This document shows, one piece after another, positions 39,601 through 55,100 of a stretch of DNA of 64,000 nt. The position numbers and the translations under genes are program-made. Every line of letters begins with the position of its first letter. Positions within the stretch are counted from its first letter, which is position 1. This DNA comes from Perognathus longimembris pacificus (lineage: Eukaryota; Chordata; Mammalia; Rodentia; Heteromyidae): NCBI RefSeq assembly GCF_023159225.1, contig NC_063181.1, forward strand, positions 19,246,073 through 19,310,072, written 5' to 3'. The notes below the pieces were generated by a model. It had not been told where the DNA came from. It did not search any database and worked only from the letters and a program-made list of their open reading frames with translations.

Positions 39601-42600
39601 AGTAAGTAGCGTAGGAATGGAGCTCTGTGCAAATATGGAAGCATGCATGATGCCCTGGGTCTCATCCCTTGCAACACAAAAAAGAAAAAGAAAAAGAAAG
39701 GTGAGCTCTAGCAGGTTTGCCTAATCTAGCTACATTTCTCTATACAGAACTGGTAAGTGGTTTTTTTCACAGTACTGAATAAATTATGCTGTGTGTATTT
39801 AGTTATGTTTCTGTTTTAAGGTCTGTCAGTTAACAGATGAGCAGATCCAACACGTGGTGAAGATGACGCGTGACTTCAGTGTTCTCTTTTACAGAGTAAG
39901 AGCAAGCATTTTCAACCATGTTAAAATGTCAATGGTTTCCCTTTCAATTGTACCACAAATGTTAAAGTTGTGCATATCCATCTAGTGGTCACAGCACAGA
40001 GGTACAATAAGGAAGAGTGGCATCATAGGATGTAATTAACATTTTGAAGTGGTAGATCATGAGTCACTCCAAACTTGTCTAACTATGGATATATTAAAGA
40101 GTCTTACACAAATCGCCTTATGCAAATTATCATTTATTTAAAGGACAGTTATGTTGCCATTTTACTTGGGCTTTTATTCTATTTCTGGATACATAAATAA
40201 TTAGAGCATAAAGAAATGTCATACTTTAGAAGATTTTAGTTCTATCAGGCCTTGCTTGATTCTGTCTCTTCTTCGATAATTTACATAGCTTTGTTTAGTT
40301 TCTCCATGGGTAAGACAGCATAGTAAAGGTGATTTACAAAAGGCTTACAGTTACCTAAGTAAGTTACTGAGTACATTTCTTTTCCAACAGTGTCACCCCT
40401 CTCTCATTTTCTCCTTCTTTCCCTTCCTATCACTCCCCTCCAACCAGGTTGATATTAAATGGTGCCAATCAAAATAATCTCTGTGATGTAGAAAAAAGGG
40501 AGGTTTTGTTGCTGTTGTTTTGTTTGTTTTTCTTTTCTTTCTCTCTTTTTGTGTGTTCTATTTGCAGTTATTTCTGTCGGTTTTTTTTTTTCTCCCCTGT
40601 TTTATTCCCTGTAGTCACTGTTTCTGATTTGGTCTCCTTTGCCTTGTACATAAGTTCATCTGATTTGGAGAAGAGCAGGGGAATCACAGAAATGGTATGA
40701 CAAAGGGTGAAGCAATGCAATAGTGATACTATCTAGACACTATGTTGGGAATGAACTTTTACACAATACTATTTCTTTACCACAGAAACTGATCAGGAAT
40801 GAAATAAGTGCTTGGTAACACATAAAGTTTGAAAGTGTTCTACATGTGTTTATAGATGTCAGTAAACACTTTTGTCTTTTCAAACCAAGCATGACAAATA
40901 AGTCTATTTCTATACCACTGTCTTTTCTGTATTCAAAATTCTTCGTTCATAAAGGAAAGTATTGTAACATTTCTTATTAATTGGCTCAAAATGTTAAGCA
41001 GTCTTTGACTTCACATACTTTCCTGTACCAACAATAGGTGTTTTAAAGTTATGCATGTTCACTTAATCATCAGAGAAAAATGACTCAGAAAAATAGTTCA
41101 CTTCTTGCCCACATTAAATTGAGTATTTCATTTCTGTGCTTAAATTAATACAAATTATTTGTGTAGTTTTCAGCTTATTACACAATAGGTCAAATTTCTA
41201 TTTTCACACTGCTGGTGCAAACACAAATAATTCTTTTGTGAAAGCTTTAAATGTATGTGAATAGAATAAAACCATGACAGACCACCAGAATGTTCTTTGA
41301 CACAGAATTTATACCAACATGGGATGCTGTCAGGATGCTACTTGAATTTGTATTTTATTTTCTAACCATCTCTAAGGCTGAAAAATGCAAGTTGTCGTTT
41401 TTTTTTACAGGTCAACAAGGAATATTCTAAAATTTTGATTTCTGCAAATACATTTTTTAGCTGTTGGGATTAATCCGAAGCTTTAATATTTTACAATCAG
41501 ATTTAATACTATTTTTTATAACTTTATAATTGTTTAATTTTAAATAACTGTAAAAGCATAAAAGATATTTTAAAATGCAAAGTCTTTTAGCTCATTTAGA
41601 TAAGAGGCTATAGCTACTCACAGAGCAATTTTAAATACTAATGAGTTATAATGACTTAATCATTTCACACAATTTTTATTTGACAGACATTATGGAATCC
41701 TGGAGATTTTATGAAACTATGTATAAATAAATATATGTAATATTAACATTATTTTTAGAGATTACTTTCAATAATACATCTTTAGCTCCTTAGCAATACT
41801 GTTTTGTATAACTTTTCTTTTCTAGTGCCATAAAGCAGGATGTGCCATCTCTAAATACTATAAGGTTTATAAACGTCCTAACTGTGGTCAGTGCCATTGC
41901 AGAATTACTGTGTGTCGCTTAGGGGAGAATAATAGAATGACATATTTCTGTCCTCATTGTCAAAAAGAAAATCCTCAACATGTTGACATATGGTAAGATT
42001 TTTGACTTAAATTATGTCACTGAATGGCTAGTAATCAGAGAAGATAACTGAATGTCAAACTACTGGTAGGAGAATAAATTTGAAACTATTTTAACCTTTG
42101 GAATGAAATAGGAAATAGCCTCATAAAAGAACCAGGAGATAAAGCTGATTTCAGGATCATTTCTTAACCAACTTTGTTGATGATATCCATCCAGCCTTGA
42201 GGTATAATGTGGTTTATAAAGTGCCAGGAGGCGTAACTGGCAAAACTATGCAACTACCTTCAGAAATCTTCATTTATGCCAGCCGTGGTGGCACACGCCG
42301 GTAATCAATAAGGGGGATGAGGCAGGAGGATCACAAGTTCGAGACCAGCCTGGGCTACACCTTTAAAAAAAAAAAAAAAGAAATCTTCATTTAGAAATAA
42401 TGTTAACCCTGAGCAAGATTTTCATACAGAATTTGTCTTGATGAAACAATAGACATGTGTTTCATAGTGAACACGTGTGATTGTTCCGTCAGTTGCAAAT
42501 ATATCCTTTCTATATGAATCCCCAAATGGGAAAGAACCTTGGGAGAGGTTTGAAGACCCTCTGACAGATAAACTTAGACTAAATCTCTTTTGATCACCTG

Positions 42601-45600
42601 ACTTGACAAGTGAATCATTCTGATGTTTTGGGCCTTCTTAGTTACTCTCTTTAGAGCCAAAGCGCAATACTCTTCACAAAATCTCATCATTTACTTTTGG
42701 CCAGTGCTACTTATCCTAGTAAGAAGCCATAGTTCCTTTTAGCAGGGGAGACAATTTTGCAGAGTGAAAAAAATAGCTGCATAGCAGTATGGGAGGTTAT
42801 TAACAAAATTATCACAAATACAGAGAGCACAGGGAAGACTAAGAATTCAGGGATATTAGAATCTTATAACAGAAAGATGGGAACATCTCATAAAAGAAAG
42901 TAATGTAAAATTTGAGCCAGTGTTTTTGGCATATGCTTTTAATTCTAGCTACTCAGGAGGCTGAGATCTGAGGATCACAATTCCAAGCAACCCCATGCAG
43001 GAAAATCATGAGACTTTATTTCTAATTAAGTACCACAAGTCTTAGTTGAAGCTGTGGCTCCAGTGGTAGAGTGTTAACCTTAAACAAAAATGCTCAGGAA
43101 CAGCACCAGGCCCTAAGATCAAGCCCAGTTCTGTCACAGAAAGGAAGGAAGGTAGGAAGGAAGGATGGGAGGGAGGGAGGGAGGGAGAGAAGAAGGAAGG
43201 AAGGAAGGAAGGAAGGAAGGAAGGAAGGAAGGAAGGAAGGAAGGAAGGAAGGAAATAGGAAAGAAAGAAGAAAGGAAACCATTATTTTAAATTTACTTGG
43301 AAAATGAAAGTTTGATTAGCACAGTATGTTGGAGGGATAGTGACAGTACTAGCTAAGCCATTGGAAACTCCAACTTAGTGTATAGTAAAGGCTAGAATGG
43401 TATCAAAGGTAGAATGGTATCAAAGAGGAAGGATTGTTTTGGAAATAGTTCATGTCTTGCCTAATTTATATTAAGAAATTTTAATTGATGATAGCATGTA
43501 CTAAACATTACAAATATAGACTGAAAAAAAAGAGCTAGGAATGATTACCAGACCTAAGGTAGAAATAATATAAATATCATCTTAATTAAAATTTTGTTTA
43601 ACTGAGCAATGATTATGACAGATTTGATATGTAAGATAATGTAAAAAAACAACAACAACCATGTAACATCATGGACTTTAAGTGCTAGTCAATGAAAATT
43701 TAGTGCTATTTGTAATCTACTTCTTAATGTAGGTCTGTATTCTAATTCTTAATGTACGTATAACCAGCAGAGGTATTTGAGGGAATGAAACAGCTTCAGA
43801 GAACATGAAATATATTATTTATTATTAAAAAGAGTTCATTCTTGGAATCTCTTTCCTCATTGCTCCATTTCTTTTTTTTTTTTTTTTTGGCCAGTCCTGG
43901 GCCTTGGACTCAGGGCCTGAGCACTGTCCCTAGCTTCTTCCCGCTCAAGGCTAGCACTCTGCCTCTTGAGCCACAGCGCCACTTCTGGCCGTTTTCTGTA
44001 TATGTGGTGCTGGGGAATCGAACCTAGGGCCTCGTGTATCCGAGGCAGGCACTCTTGCCACTAGGCTATATCCCCAGCCCCTCATTGCTCCATTTCTTAA
44101 TCACCCATTAATAAATTCTTTCCAGTCTTCACTTGGTTATGTAACAGGAATCTCAAACTTAGTCTTGATACTATAAGCTGGTTTGGGGGAAATGACTTTC
44201 TTTGCACTGCTATTGAGTTAAAAAAATCATAATTTAGCTGGGTGCCCGTGGCTCACACTTGTAATCCTAGCTACTCAGGAAGCTGAGATCTGAGGATTGG
44301 GGTTCAAAGCCAACTCAGGCAGGAAAGTCTGTGAGACTCTTATTTCCAGTTAATCACAGGAAAAGCTGGAATTGGTGCAGTGGCGGAAGATGTAGAATGC
44401 TAAGAGTAAAAAGAGATCAGGGATACCAACCAGGCTCTGAGTTCTAGCTCCAGGACTGGCAAAACAACCCTGGCAATATCTAAGGCTCCAGCAAGGATGT
44501 TGCTGGCATTGTCAGTTCCATGTACATTGTCCTTACTGTAGACTGAGGAAAGGAAAGCATCAAGCTATAAAAGGCTAAGCTCCATTAGCTTTCTGATAAA
44601 TTTGACTATGCAGCGCACTCTGTGGGATTTGCTGCTAGCATGAATGTGGGATGTAAGGCAAAGTAGGGTTATGGTGATTTCTAGAGGTTAGTCCTATCAG
44701 TTGAGTGAATGCTGATGTCATTGGACCAAAATTAAAGTGCAGCTAGTGTTGTGTTTCTTTTGAAGATTCCTGGAGAGAATCTATTTCTTGTCATTGGGTA
44801 GTCCTGCATTCCTTCATGTATGGTTCATCACTGCAGCCTTTGTTCTCAACAGTACCTTTGCTTTTGTGTATATCAAGTTATCTTCCTTTGCTTCTCTCTT
44901 ACAAAGACACTTGTGATCAGTTTAAGGGACTATCTTAATAGTGGTCAGAATCCTTAATTGCATTGTCAAAGATTCTTTGTATTTACAAAGTAATATTTAT
45001 AGTTTCCTGGGATTATGACCTGATATCTTTGGTAGCCCATTATTCAGTTTATTATATACAATATTAAGTTTTATATTCCTGTTACATAAGCAAATAGAGT
45101 TTAGGAAGTATTTGCTTGTGGAGTTTAATTTAAAAAATAGTGACAAGAAAAGGTAACTTCTAAAAAGTTCCTAAAAATTCTCCTATAATTAGTGAAATCT
45201 GTTGGGCAGAAAAAGATAAAATCATGTAATGTTGGGACACATTGAAAATCTGCTGACAACTTAAATTGGGCCAAATTATTTTGAATAAATGCAGTCTACT
45301 GCCTTTTGGAGTAAGTTAGTGGAGGGTAGGGGCTAGGTCAAAGAAACAAATTCTGTAGAAATTCTTTTGTTCCATAGATATATGAAATATTCAATACACT
45401 AAAAGTCAAGATAAAGATAAGAGAATTGTAATGAGATGTATCTTTCTTTCAGATTTCCTTATGCTGTTTATTATTTTACCAGACAAGCCCAAATTTCAAA
45501 ACTGGTGTCATTATATGTACGCAGTAAAAATATTATAGAAATCAAGACTACCTTTCACAGTCAAAGAACTCTTCTAAAACATAAAATGTACAGTGCTTAC

Positions 45601-46174
45601 CTGAAAGAGCTCTTTGGTATTAATGTTTGTAGTTACAAGAAGAATGAATGACAATGCCAGTTTCCTCAACTACCTGATAAGCTCTACACTCACTCCTAAG
45701 CAGGAGAAAGTAGTTTGGTAGCAGAGCTTTACAAAGATGTTCTATATAGCAAGCATGGTCAATGGAAGTCTGGTGCTGGTACCTCATGCCCTACTCAAGG
45801 TTGAGATCTCAGGACGGCAGTTTGAAGCCAGCCCAGACAGGGAAATCTGTGAGACTCAATTTTTATTTATTTCTTTTTTTGCTCATCCTTGGGCTTGAAA
45901 TAAGGACCTGAGCACTGTCACTGGCTTCCTTTTGCTCAACACTAGCACTCTACCAATAGTAGAGCCACAGCGCAGCTTCTGGCTTTTCCTATATATGTGG
46001 TGCTGAGGAATTGAACCCAGGGCTTCGTGCATGCTAGCCAAACACTCTACCACTAGCCCCCATGTGAGAATCTTATCTCCAACTAGCTATCACAGCTTTA
46101 GCTCAAGAGGTAGATTGCTAGCCTTGAGTAAAAATGCTGAGATGGCATCCAGACCCGGAGCTCAAGGCCCAGGA

Positions 46175-46230
<56 letters not shown>

Positions 46231-49077
46231 CAATGCTAGGGAGAGAATTAAGATTTATATTTGTAGTAACAAATCAGAATTGATTTATTGTTTTCTTATT
46301 AACCTAATTTATTTTTAATAGTGATTAGTTTGTAGATATAAAATAGTTCTATATGAAGAGAAATAACACAAAGGTACCTTTTTGTCATTATGGATTAACT
46401 AATTGATATATTGCTTAGAAGATATCATAAAGTAACTATAGAAACTAGAATTTTCAGAACAAATAAAATAATATAAAACTTTTTCTATTTTCCTTTTAGT
46501 GCTCTATCTGCATAACTTTTCCTGGTTTAGTTGAATAAACATTCTTCTGTTTTGCCTTGAAAAGTACCCCTTAAAATAGTATTTGTAAAATGTTTCCTAC
46601 TGGTTATATCAAATGCTTTCAATTTGTTTTTAAAAGTACACCCTTTTTACCCTAAATAAAAACTTAGGATTTCTGACCTTGCAATCAGCAGGGTTTGAGA
46701 TATAGTTATGACATCTGCCATTTATAACTTTTAAGTATTAAGGATTGAGGTATGAATAGTTCTGAAATGGTTTCTATAATAGTACAATTTGTAAGAATAC
46801 AGCAAAAGTAAGGTTAAAGATTAATTTTCAAAATTGTTTTATAGCAAATTGCCAACTAGAAATACTTTCATCAGTTGGACAGCCAATGCAAAACATCCTA
46901 TCGACTCAGTAGCTCAGAAATCTGAAGAGCAGTGGACATGTGCAGTGTGCACACTGATAAACAAGCCTTCTATGCAAGCGTGTGATGCTTGCTTGACCTC
47001 CAGACCTGTTGGTAAGACTGAAGAATGTTCATTATACAGAGTTAAGCATAGTGCTACCTCCATCTATGGTGTAAACTATATTCTTTCTCAAATGGTTAAA
47101 GGAATTGCCAGCCTTTGCTTGTAAACCATGCTGCTATTCTGTTGAAAATACTTCTTTAAAAAAATAAAAACAGGGAGGGAAAACATACTTGTGCTAAAAC
47201 AGTATGTGCCTTTGTATCTCAAAAAACTGAAATGATCACATCTGTTCTCTACTGTTCCTAATGAATTATTCAATAAAGCTTTGTTTTATGCAGATTTCAG
47301 CAACTTTCGAGTTTGTTATTCAGTCCAAGTGCTTCATAAATTGAAAGGGAGGATTTCTGTAAGAATATCTTAGCAGGTGGAATAGAAAAATGCTGAATTT
47401 TTTCTCTTCTTTATCCTCTGTACCCCTTGTTATTAAAATCTTTACCCAGACAATTGTACTGATTTCATTGAAATCCTTCAAAATAACTCTTTGTAGCTCA
47501 CAATTTTCATGCGTTCAGAGAATGTAAAACCTCAGAGAAAACCTGTGATTAAGAACCATCTCATTGATGCGGCCTCTATTGTGTTCTCAAAGTGTTATTT
47601 CTTTCTTCAATTAGAGATGAGAAAGTTCATTCTTGACTTAAGGACCCAGACATTGTGTTAGCTGTCATATTGTGTTTTGTTCCCTGAGCCAGGAAGGCGG
47701 CTTCACCCATGGCCCAGCTTTGCTAATAGCCCAAGGGACCGCACTTCCTATTTCTCTCCCTCCTGCATAGCATTCAAAAGCAACAGAGCCCTCAGAAAAT
47801 CAGTCTTCGGTTTCCACATTTATTTCAATTCTGAAATGCCTTTTCATGTTTCATTAACTGTTTTCTCATTAATTTTTCTGAATATAAAATACATATATAG
47901 TATTAAGTTTTATTTTGAATATGTTATAGGGCAAATTCCAGAATCCTCTTGAAATTTGTATTTCATCTTTATTTTAAACAAGTTTTTCCCTTTGTGTTGT
48001 CATTCACAGAACTATTCCTCATAGCCCATAAATATGTCTCTAGCTGTTGAGCTGAGTCTTCATAGTATATAGCCTCTTAATTATCACCACTTTAATGCTT
48101 TATCTAACAGAGTTGGTACTTGAGTGAACTTGAGATTGTTAAACAAAATACAAAGCAAGTGTAAATCTTTGTTAGTTCCATCATTGGTACCTATAGGTTG
48201 TTAACATGTAATTAGTATTTCATTTCTTAGCTAAATTGTAATTTAATTATAACTTGCTTAACCTAACTTTGTATTATTTCTATATATCATCTCACTGTAA
48301 CAAAAGGAACTGATTTTTAATCACATAAAAATTTCAAATAGCATATGTTACATTTTTAAGAATAGTGCAGAAATACTTATTTCTCTTTCCAGATTCAGTG
48401 CTCAAGAGTGAAGAAAATTCTACTGCCTGTACCAACTTGGTGAAGTACCCTTGTAATAGCTTTGGAAAGACACATACAGAAGTAAAGATCAACAGAAAGA
48501 CTGTATTTGGAGCCACAACCCTTGTCTTGACTGATTTTAGCAATAAATCCAGTACTCCGGAAAGGAAAAAAAGCCAAAACCAGTTACTAGATAAAGAATT
48601 TCACAACTCTTCTCCTACAGATGTTTGCTTTAGTGGCACACAGCAATCCTCTAACAAGAGAACAGACTTTATCACTCAGCTCCCTAACAAAGCAATCAAA
48701 TCACCCACGATTTGCTCTTCATCTGAATTATTTAGTCTAGCACATAAAAAATTGAAAACAACACACGACTCATCACCAGATCATCTCAAAAGTTGCAACC
48801 TTGGAGTTTCAAACCGGTATGATGACTTTTCACTTTTGCTTTAACATATATTTGCATTAAGCTTTTTTAAAGGTATTCTTAAGATTTGTAAGGTATTTAA
48901 GACCTCTCAAAATAAATATGTGTAGTGTAGTCTTGAAAAAAAACACGGAATCTTCTATTGCTAAGAAAATTGAATTGGATATTGTAACATAAACACTAAA
49001 AACCTACATCCTTATTTTTCCTCTAGTTTATTCATGGTAGGGAAGAAAGCAACTGATAACAGGCACATATATATGTG

Positions 49078-49116
<39 letters not shown>

Positions 49117-52100
49117 TACTATATATTCCAGTTGTTGAGCATGTGCCTGGTACAGGATATTTTGAAAATATAAACAAAAATATTTGAATTGCCCACACCA
49201 TATCAATAACCACTAACGTTTTTTGTTTAGCTATTCCCTAACAAGACAGTTAGGTGCCAACAAACCTTTTGTAGTTTTAACCAACTAAACTTCCCATCTG
49301 AGCAAAACAGTACACTGTAGGGTATTCGGTACTCTCCTTCACGATCATGTAACTAACTGGGAGTTATGGTTTGTTGCCTAGCATCGGAAGAAATTTTTGT
49401 ACTCTGTATATCACCAGCTGTGGTAGTGGGGCATAAAAATTTGTTTATACTGAATGTCTATTTCCTTTACCTCGTGATCAAAGCACTCTAAGTAGCACTA
49501 TCCTAAGTCAAAGACTATCTTTCCCTTCAATGACAGGTCATTCTGAAATGAAAATAGTGATTTGTAAAAGTTTAGTGGCTTCTAGTTTAAAAAGAACTCA
49601 AAGGTGGGGCTGGGAATATGGCCTAGTGGCAAGAGTGCTTGCCTCCTATACATGAGGCCCTGGGTTCAATTCCCCCAGCACCACATATACAGAAAACAGC
49701 CAGAAGTGGCGCTGTGGCTCAAGTGGCAGAGTGCTAGCCTTGAGCAAAAAGAAGCCAGGGACAGTGCTCAGGCCCTGAGTCCAAGCCCCAGGACTGGCAA
49801 AAAAAAAAACAAAAAAAAACAAAACTCAAAGGTCTGAAGGTATGGCTCAAGTAATAGGGATCCTGCTGAGCAAATCCAAGTCCCTGAGTTCAAACCTCAA
49901 TACCATCAGAAGAGAAAAACAAAACAAAAAATGAAGGAAAGATAAGCATTTAAAAAGAAATCAGTAGGGCTTTCATTCCTTGAGTGGCATTTCTGATAAA
50001 GAAATGGTTACATCTAAATCAACCATATGGGATGTTTTACAGTATTCTCTATTTTAATTAAAAAATATACAATGAGCATCCATTTATTTTTACATTTGAA
50101 ATGATAAATAGTACAAAAGACCAGATATATTTTGTGGGACTAAAACATCCCTCTAGTTTCTTGTAGCTAAGATGCAGAAATATGACTAAGCACTATACGT
50201 TTACTCCTTAATGAATATTCACAACTCTGGTGGCAAACTTCTACCTTTCTTTCCCCCACCTCATTCCATCCCGTTATCCAGATTTCTTATCACACTGCCT
50301 TTACCAGACTTTCTCCATAATTTTTCCTAACCTACTTAGCTTTATCAGAAAGCAAGTGCCACATAGACATCATTTTTGTATGAACAGTATATGACATATC
50401 ATCATAGACTGTCCCCATGTCTATGTTTTTCTTGAATGAAAAGGGGAAGCAGTGTTGCTTTTGATTCTGATGAAATCTGAGATAGAATTCTGATGGCTGT
50501 GTTCCTATCATTTTAGCTATACCTTTGCAGATAGAGAGTTGACTTCTCCCGCAATCTAGAGTAGGATATGGACCCACCTGGTGGACGCTCCTAGACCAAA
50601 CTCTGAGGATCCTAAAAGCTTATTTAATAACAATTCTGAGACAGTTGCTCAATACATGCCTGTATATCAAGTACTCCATCCCAGCTATAATCGGTAGTCA
50701 GTTAATCCTGGTGATTTATCTTTCACTGATTTTTTTCAAAACAATTGTTTATAAGGCATTTATGATAGCTGATTTAACTTCTATACATGATATATCTGAA
50801 TTATGTTCTCAGAGTGAACTTCTAACTGACTAGATAAATATGCTACGTTTTCACTTTAATGCTCATTAGTGGTCTCATGATGAAAACGATGAAAGGATTA
50901 GAATCTGTTGAGTTGAAAGGCTAAACTGAGACAAAATCTTTTCTTGAGAAGCTTCTTTCTTCTTTGCTTAAGTGGGAACAAGTAGAAGTAATAATTTTAA
51001 AATATCGTGCCATTTGCTGTACTCAGATGAAAGATCATGGCATATTTTTATTTCCTTAGTGATTTTTTAAAGAATCTCAGACAATTTAACTAATGAATTA
51101 GATTTAAAAGAAAACATTAATGTAACCTTAAATTTAAATGATATCTTCATAAGCCATTAGGAGTAGAATCATATGATTAATCACAGTGCACAGCATTACT
51201 TAGAAATGCTGCAGCCATGTGTATGTATTGAATATAAGAACACCAGGACTGAGAGTCTACAATCAATCAAGATCAACTAGCAGAATAAATGTCAAGTGAT
51301 GAAATAAATTCACCCAGCAGCCCTTCTGCACCCAGCTACTTTACAAGGAATAAATTGCAAATTACTGTCATTTATTTCATTTTTCCCCTTGTCTGCCAGC
51401 TACAGTGTTCATCTTGTGGACAAGACTCCTAGCAGAGGCTCACCACATAATACTATTAAGGCAGGTGGTCCACTTAGAATTTAGGCAGCTATATATTTTC
51501 CTTTAATAATTATAAGGTCGTTAATTTGCCTTTGTTTTCTTAATTACTGTTCTTATCACCACATTATACATGCTTGGGAGCGGGGGGGGGGGGCCTTTGG
51601 TCTTCAGTTGTACTCAAGGGTTGTTTAGCTACTGAATTATAAATCAAATAGCGGTATCCATTTTAGACAGTTCAAAATAACTACTAAAACCAGTTTTTAA
51701 TCTTTGCTTCAATTATTATAAACACAAATCAGTGTGTAGTGATATTTTCAAAAAAAGCATCTGTTCAAGGTTAATATTTTTCGTGAGTTGATGAAAAAGT
51801 TCCTGTAGAAGAGTGAAATGACATTGTTAGAATTATTTGTATGCTTACTTGCTTGCTTCCCTCCTTCTCTCCTTTCCTCTCCCCCTCTCTCTTTCCCTCC
51901 CACCCTCCCTCCTTCCCTCCTACCCTGTGTGTGTGTGTGTGTGTGTTTTCTTTGTCTTTCAAATAATGTCTTGGTTGCTGGGGACAGTCTCTGACCCTGA
52001 TCCTTCTTCCTTGATCTACCTTGTTGAGTAGCTGGGATCATAATGCATACATGCCACCATGCGCAACCCTAAAATCATTTGCATTTTCTCATGCCTGCTG

Positions 52101-55100
52101 CATCAGGGATGTGGAAGTCCTGCCTCTAATCACTTTGCAGTCCTGGACACCTTGGGCTTATTTCTAGGTCACCAATGTGAGAGTGTGTCCTCAAACCTCA
52201 CTAAAGTTTTCAAGCCCCTTCAGTATGACTTAACTTCTATTCATTTTAATTCTTGAAATCTTAGATGGCCAAATCTATATTTAATTGGGTTGGTGAAAGC
52301 AAAATAAAAAATCCAGACAGTATTTTTTATTATAAATAATGAATCATTCTATCTGGAAAATAATTAAACTGTGATAAACTGATCATCAAAAAAGTACATT
52401 TCAGCTTACAATTATAAATCACTGTTTGATACAGTCTTCTTAATTGATGATAGTTATATATGATTTTTCTTCAATTATACTTTTTATTTTATTATATCAT
52501 ATTTTTTATTTACTCAGTGATGTCAGGATTGAACCCAGAGCTTCAACATTGCTTTTATTTCTTTATTGAGAAAGTATTCAACTACAAAAATTGTTCTCGA
52601 GTTTAATGATATCTAGACCAGCAAACTATATCCAACACAGCCAAATCTAGCCTAACACCTTTTGTGTAAAGTTTTATTTCCATTAGTACAGTTATTTCCT
52701 GTGTGGTTGTTTGTCATGTTACAAAATACAGAACTGAATAGCTGCAATAGAAACTATGAGACTGACAAGCCTAATATCTATGTATTTTCCAAAAAGGTTT
52801 GCCAAGTCCTAGTCTATTATGCTGCTGTGCCACTTAAAAGTCTGTATTCAAAATGATAGTTCTCATCATCAAAATCAGTTAAACTGCATGCTATGTTAAA
52901 TTTACTTAAGAAAACACTCTGCTACACTTTAGAAAGTTCTTAAATAATGATTAAAACAAAGAGGATCCAAGATGCCCTCAATTACTAAGACCATTTAGTT
53001 ATCTTGGATAATGTTTTCGATCATAAAATTAAGATTAGCTGTGCATATTTAGAGCTGATGTGATCAAGATCGCAGGTGGCATCCAATAGCTTGGCAACAT
53101 TAAATCACCCAGTGCTCCACAGCTTAATGTACAGATGACTCACTTGGGAATCTTGTTAATGTGCAGGTTCTGATTCTTTAGGGATCTAAAAGAAGGATGG
53201 GCCAGTTCTGGATTTGAAGGAACTCTTGGATGATAATGTTTTTGGTCAGTGGAACACACTCTGAGTGTCAGTGACAAGAAAACACAGTGACAAGAAAGTA
53301 TAACTTTATTTAACTAACAAAGAAGAAAGAGCATACAAGATAGAAATGAGTCAGATAGAAGATGCTAAGGGCTTTCCTCCTTAATCCCACAATCTGTATT
53401 TGGTCTTCTTGGGAAAACAAAAATCTGATATCTAAATTTATCTAAATTTTATCTAAATTTCCTCAGTGTATGAAACTATGGATATTTCCAGGTTGAACAA
53501 AGTAGGTTAGAAGATGTTACCAGCGAACATTTTAAAATATTACATAGCACCGAGCTTTTATTGGTACATACTTTTAGAAGCATCTAGCAATCATCTTTAC
53601 ATCTTTTCTCTTTCTGTTATTTTTTTTATAAAACTGTTTATGAAGCTACTTCAATTTTGCAATCTCTTGACCTCCCTACAGCCTTCCAGATAGATAGCTT
53701 TTCTCAAACTTAAAGTTTTTATATCACCTCTTTTTAAGACAGTTGGTGGAAGGAAGGTTCTGGAAAAGCTTTGGTATGATGCATCATTTTAAAATAGAAG
53801 CCACCACCAACTCACTCAGAAAAAGGCACCAAGAAAATCATTGGTGATGAAGTATTATGGTGATTTTTTTTTTTTTTTAGCAGTGCTGTAGTGCCTTTCA
53901 TTTTATAATGGTTACTCTAGAGACAACATCACAAACTGACATTAGAACGCATAGGTCTGTACCAGCAAATATTTTTAGAGCAATATTTAAACACCTGTTT
54001 AATAAACAAGTTTAAATCATTCTCATCACAAACAACAGGGCACGTTTGCTGAACACTGCAGTTAAAGTGATGCTTTGAGACAATGTTCCAGAGACAAGTT
54101 GTAATTATAATGTTTTTAGAAAAATGATTTAGGAAACAAGGAAAAAGGAAAATGTCCCAAGTTTCTAAGTATTCTAAGAATGATTTAATAAGAGGTTTTT
54201 ATTTTTTGGAAATTTCCTCAAAAATGAAAAATGATGAATTACATGATCATTTAAAAGATTTTAAATAGAAATATCAAAGTGAAGGACTTGTTGTTTTTCT
54301 TTGTCCGATTTTGTGTTTTGTTTTGGTGCTGGTACGAAATTCAGGATCTGGTGCATTTTAAGCATGAACTCTTTACGACTGAGCTAGGCCCCAAGTTCAT
54401 TGTTCAACTAACAGGAGCACTTTTCTCTTCACTGGCTTATTAAAAGTCTGTTCTAAATGTGAGTGGATGCAGACATAATATTCAATGTGCATGTGTGAAA
54501 ATGGAACCAGGTAACGTTGGGAGATGAATGGCATTGGAGATGAGATGAGTGGCATTGGGAATAATGAAAGGAGTGGCATTGATCAAGATGCATCCTGCTT
54601 ACAAATTAGCAGGTGAAATTGAAACCCCTTCATAAAACTACTTAAAGATAATGTTTTCTTTTTAAGAAAAGGCATTATTTCAAAGGTGTAGAATATAGAA
54701 AATTAGAAATAATTGTGAAGCTCCTTTTGACAGAGATCACTTTGCTTATCGCTCATGTACAAGATTGACTCCTAGGCTTTGTACAGTAATGACCTTCAAG
54801 TACACTACTTGTCAGGAGATAAAACTTCCTTATTTCCTTTGCTACACAGCTATCCCTTACTGCAATGTGATTGTCAGACTGTCTTTGATCAAAGGCAAGC
54901 ACTGAAAACTTGTCTTTAGTCGGATGAGTGTGCTCCATGAACTTTTCAGTACCGTTGGTGAGAGAGGGAGTATTTCTACAGATGAGAAAACAGATGATTC
55001 TAACATGAGTTACTCTATGGGGACCTGTTCGGTTCACTTTTGAGTCTTTTAAAGGTAATACTGACTGCACTGAATACTAAGTAAGAAAAACACCAATGGA

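Larger units (their letters stand above)
41993..46844 (+). other. NEIL3: NEIL3 intron 6
   Basis: 4.85-kb intron, GTAAGA to TTTTATAG, rich in SINEs (a B1, three B1-ID composites and two dimeric ID copies, one nested in another element). Nothing recognised in about 43300-43850, 44470-45760 and 46230-46840. Confidence 0.9.

Noticed and set aside
48365..48844. 159-aa ORF as a separate single-exon gene
   Set aside because: Residues 10 onwards are NEIL3 exon 8 with proper acceptor and donor sites; its ATG lies in the intron.
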